NCBI GenBank assembly: GCA_025451135.1
Contig: JANWKW010000065.1
Coordinates: forward strand, 1-7,619
Source of the DNA: Vulcanimicrobiia bacterium
Lineage (GTDB): Bacteria; Vulcanimicrobiota; Vulcanimicrobiia; Vulcanimicrobiales; Vulcanimicrobiaceae
Length of the DNA: 7,619 nucleotides
Reading direction: 5' to 3'
Shown: in pieces, positions 5,748 through 7,619 of the stretch
How positions within the stretch are numbered: position 1 is the stretch's first letter
Layout of the letters: every line of letters starts with the position of its first letter
Made by a program: the position numbers and the translations under genes
Notes under the pieces: model-generated
The model's database searches: none
What the model saw: only the letters and a program-made list of their open reading frames with translations
What the model was told of the DNA's origin: nothing

Positions 5748-7043
5748 TTAGCCGAGGTAGTCGAAGAGGTGCTTCGACTCCAACTTGGTGGTGGTTCCGT
5801 AGGCCGCCTGCAGCGCCGTCTGGGTCTGCGAGAACTGCGTCATCACCTTTGCAATATCGGCATCCTCGATGCCCGACTGCACGGCGGTATTGTTAAGTAC
5901 CTGCGAACTCTGCAGGCTCGCGACGGTGGAGAGGTTCCCGATCGTCTGGCCGACCGTGGTGCGCGCTTGCAGCGCGACCTGAAGCACCCGGTCGACGTCG
6001 CCGATCTGTGCCGAGACCGTGTTGGTCACGTCCGCCTGCTGCGTCAACCCGAAGGCGGCGGTGAAGTTGCCCGGCACCGGCGCGCCCGGACTGACGACGT
6101 CCTGGACCTGGAACGGCGCGCCGCCCGCCGATGCGAGCGTGAGCTTCTGCTGCGCGTAGTCGAAGCTCGCGGTCACGCCGGTGGCGCCGGTCTGCGCGTT
6201 GATCGCGGCCAGCACCGCGGAGACCGTCGAGTTGGCCGGAATGGCGATGGTAACGCCGTTCGGCGCGGCCGCCGAGGAGATCGAGATGTCGACGTTGCCG
6301 TTGGCGTCGGGCACGAGCGCGGTCGAGAGGATGCCGGCGGTATTGATGGGGGTCGCGGCCGCCAGCGACGTGCCGGGGACGTTCACGCTCGACCCGCTCG
6401 CGTCCGCGACGTTGCCTTGGGCCAGCGCGTTGCGCAGGTCGATCAGCGTCTGGAAGGCATTGGGCGAACCGTCGGTCGAGGCGAAGTTGAAGGCCTGCTG
6501 GATCGTCACCGAGGACGCGACCGACTGGCCGCTCGGGAGCTGCTGCTGCTGCGACTGCAGGTTGCCCGAGAACGTGACGCTCGAGGTCGGCGTGCCGCCC
6601 GGTTTGACCGGCGCTTGCGTCAGCGCGGCGGTCCCGCCGAAGACGTACTTGCCGGCGTACTGGGTGTTGCCGAGGCCGACCAGTTCGCCAAGCAGGCCGT
6701 CGACCTGGGTCGCCATCGCTTGACGCTGCGACGGCGTGAGCGCGTCGCTCGCGCCGCTCACGGCGAGCGCGCGGGCCTTCGATAGGACGTCGGTCACGGA
6801 CGAGAGCGCACCGTCGACGGTGGTCAGTTCGGCCGACAGGTTCGCGACGTTGTCGCCGGTCTGGTTGCCCTGCGCGATCTGCGTGCGCAGGCTCAAGTCC
6901 TGGGCGATGTGGGTCGGATCGTCCGACGGTTTGTTCACGCGCTTGCCGGTCGAGAGCTCGTTGCCTTGCTGCTGCTGTAGGGCGGTCAGATTGTCGATCG
7001 AGGCCGTCTGCTGGTCGAAGATCTGGGACGTCGCGATTCTCAT
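5748..7043 (-). CDS. flgL: Flagellar hook-associated protein 3, FlgL, with an inserted IN-like motif
   Basis: A 431-residue protein. FlgL forms the second junction ring between FlgK and the filament and is exported through the flagellar apparatus. The N-terminus has the family pattern: MRIATSQIFDQQ at 1-12 and ELSTGKRVNKPSDDP at 29-43. A heptad-like helical stretch follows to about 125, then GKYVFGGTAALTQAP at 131-145, matching the G-(R/K)-Y-(I/V)-F-(A/G)-G turn of FlgL. The C-terminal helix (GIEDADIAKVMTQFSQTQTA at 391-410, then LQAAYGTTTKLESKHLFDYL) is also typical. The protein is longer than the roughly 300-320 residues of enterobacterial FlgL. The extra length is in the middle, where about 262-313 looks like a flagellin IN motif (VTIAIPANSTVSAVLAAINA, then GVTASFDYAQQKLTLAS). 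The ATG at 7043 is supported by GAGGT overlapping the flgK stop region and by the MRI start usual in FlgL. fliW follows after 29 nt. Confidence 0.96.
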   Translation of the reverse strand: MRIATSQIFDQQTASIDNLTALQQQQGNELSTGKRVNKPSDDPTHIAQDLSLRTQIAQGNQTGDNVANLSAELTTVDGALSSVTDVLSKARALAVSGASDALTPSQRQAMATQVDGLLGELVGLGNTQYAGKYVFGGTAALTQAPVKPGGTPTSSVTFSGNLQSQQQQLPSGQSVASSVTIQQAFNFASTDGSPNAFQTLIDLRNALAQGNVADASGSSVNVPGTSLAAATPINTAGILSTALVPDANGNVDISISSAAAPNGVTIAIPANSTVSAVLAAINAQTGATGVTASFDYAQQKLTLASAGGAPFQVQDVVSPGAPVPGNFTAAFGLTQQADVTNTVSAQIGDVDRVLQVALQARTTVGQTIGNLSTVASLQSSQVLNNTAVQSGIEDADIAKVMTQFSQTQTALQAAYGTTTKLESKHLFDYLG

Positions 7044-7051
7044 GCGTTACC

Positions 7052-7619
7052 TCAGTGCACGCCGAGCGTGTTGATGACGGTATTGAGCAGCGAGTCGAGC
7101 ACGTTCATCGTGCGCGCCGCGGCCTGATAGGCGTTCTGATACTTGATCAGGTTCTGCGTCTCTTCGTCGATGTTGATGCCGGAGATGCCCTGACGGGTGG
7201 CGTCGACGTTCGAGGCGAGGCTGGTCTGGGTGGCGGTGCCGGTCGTGACCGTCTGTCCGTCCAGACCGACCTGGGTGATGAGGTTGCCGTAGAAGGCGCC
7301 GAGCGTCTGCGTCTGCGCGGTCGCGACCGAGAACCCGGCGACGTGCGCCTGGGCCGGGGTGAACGTCGCCGACTCGATGCCGGTGACCGGATTGATCGCG
7401 ATCGCCGTTACGACCACGTTCTCTTGCGGCGCGCCGCCGCCGGTGGTCGCATCGAGGGTGAGGACCGTGCCGACCGTCACGTTGGCGGTGCTCGCCGGCA
7501 GCGTCATCGTCATCGTCGTGCCGGCGAGCGCGGCGGCCGGCGGCTCCGCCAAGTTGCCGGTGCCGGTGAGCTGCTGCGACGTGGCGACCACGTTGTTCGC
7601 GGAGGTGAGCGGAACGACC
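7052..7619 (-). CDS. flgK: Flagellar hook-associated protein 1, FlgK (C-terminal part, 5' end outside the window)
   Basis: The frame is open from the right edge (first visible residues VVPLTSANN) to a TGA at 7054-7052, giving about 189 residues, the C-terminal part only. The last 45 or so residues carry the FlgK signature: GISGINIDEETQNLIKYQ, then NAYQAAARTMNVLDSLLNTV. This is the C-terminal D0 helix that packs with the N-terminal helix in the axial core. Before it lies a segment resembling the usual FlgK run (AFYGNLITQVGLDGQTV), and before that a Thr/Val/Ala-rich beta-type stretch typical of the variable outer domain. FlgK is exported by the flagellar type III system and forms the first ring of the hook-filament junction. 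The flgL start follows after 8 nt, so the two are surely one transcription unit. A GTG codon at 7591 is internal, not a start, because the family similarity continues upstream of it. Identification is firm; the rest of the gene cannot be judged. Confidence 0.95.
   Translation of the reverse strand, partial: VVPLTSANNVVATSQQLTGTGNLAEPPAAALAGTTMTMTLPASTANVTVGTVLTLDATTGGGAPQENVVVTAIAINPVTGIESATFTPAQAHVAGFSVATAQTQTLGAFYGNLITQVGLDGQTVTTGTATQTSLASNVDATRQGISGINIDEETQNLIKYQNAYQAAARTMNVLDSLLNTVINTLGVH

Noticed and set aside
5769..6785. Plus-strand open frame of 338 codons opposite flgL
   Set aside because: The Arg/Gly/Val-rich translation has no recognisable family and is the complement of a confidently identified gene.
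310..7405. HIP1-like GCGATCGC motifs as evidence for a cyanobacterium
   Set aside because: Known cyanobacteria lack bacterial flagella, and the flgK-flgL-fliW-csrA-fliC set rules that reading out. The motif enrichment needs another explanation.

Overview
The window is about 7.6 kb of GC-rich bacterial DNA, roughly two-thirds G+C by eye. Every gene I can support lies on the minus strand, so transcription runs from high to low coordinates. It is a late-flagellar locus followed by glycosyltransferase genes, in the order flgK (3' part), flgL, fliW, csrA, fliC (flagellin), a glycosyltransferase with tetratricopeptide repeats (TPR), and a second family-2 glycosyltransferase (GT2) that runs off the left edge. 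The order flgK-flgL-fliW-csrA-flagellin is the one known from Bacillota, spirochaetes and some other non-enterobacterial lineages. With this base composition the source could be a high-GC Bacillota or a deep lineage such as Vulcanimicrobiota/Eremiobacterota. That placement is a guess and no marker here settles it.

Region by region. 7619-5748 encodes the two hook-filament junction proteins, with only 8 nt between the flgK stop and the flgL start. 5718-4899 encodes FliW and CsrA, a protein antagonist and its RNA-binding partner. Their 58-nt gap holds a hairpin and two copies of an AAGGAGGG ribosome-binding sequence. 4898-4789 is a compact flagellin control region with a near-perfect sigma-28 promoter (TAAAGTTA, 11 nt, GCCGATAA). 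It then gives a leader of about 65 nt with an AGGA-loop hairpin near the 5' end and a GGA-containing Shine-Dalgarno sequence near the start codon, the layout expected of a CsrA-repressed flagellin message. 4788-3523 encodes flagellin, followed by a strong intrinsic terminator at about 3463-3495. 3434-1 encodes the two glycosyltransferases, separated by 5 nt and so presumably co-transcribed.

How the genes fit together. FlgK and FlgL cap the finished hook and join it to the filament. When flagellin is not being exported it is expected to bind FliW and free CsrA to repress fliC translation. When export starts, FliW is released and sequesters CsrA. The downstream glycosyltransferases are good candidates for modifying flagellin or another surface polymer. 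The least ordinary points are the leader architecture, the switch-like fliW-csrA gap, a possible second degenerate GT2-like domain in the last gene, an inserted flagellin IN-like motif in FlgL, and strong over-representation of CGATCG. The core system is the known FliW-CsrA-flagellin partner switch. I do not see a wholly new system here. No tRNA, rRNA, CRISPR array, insertion sequence or phage signature was seen.
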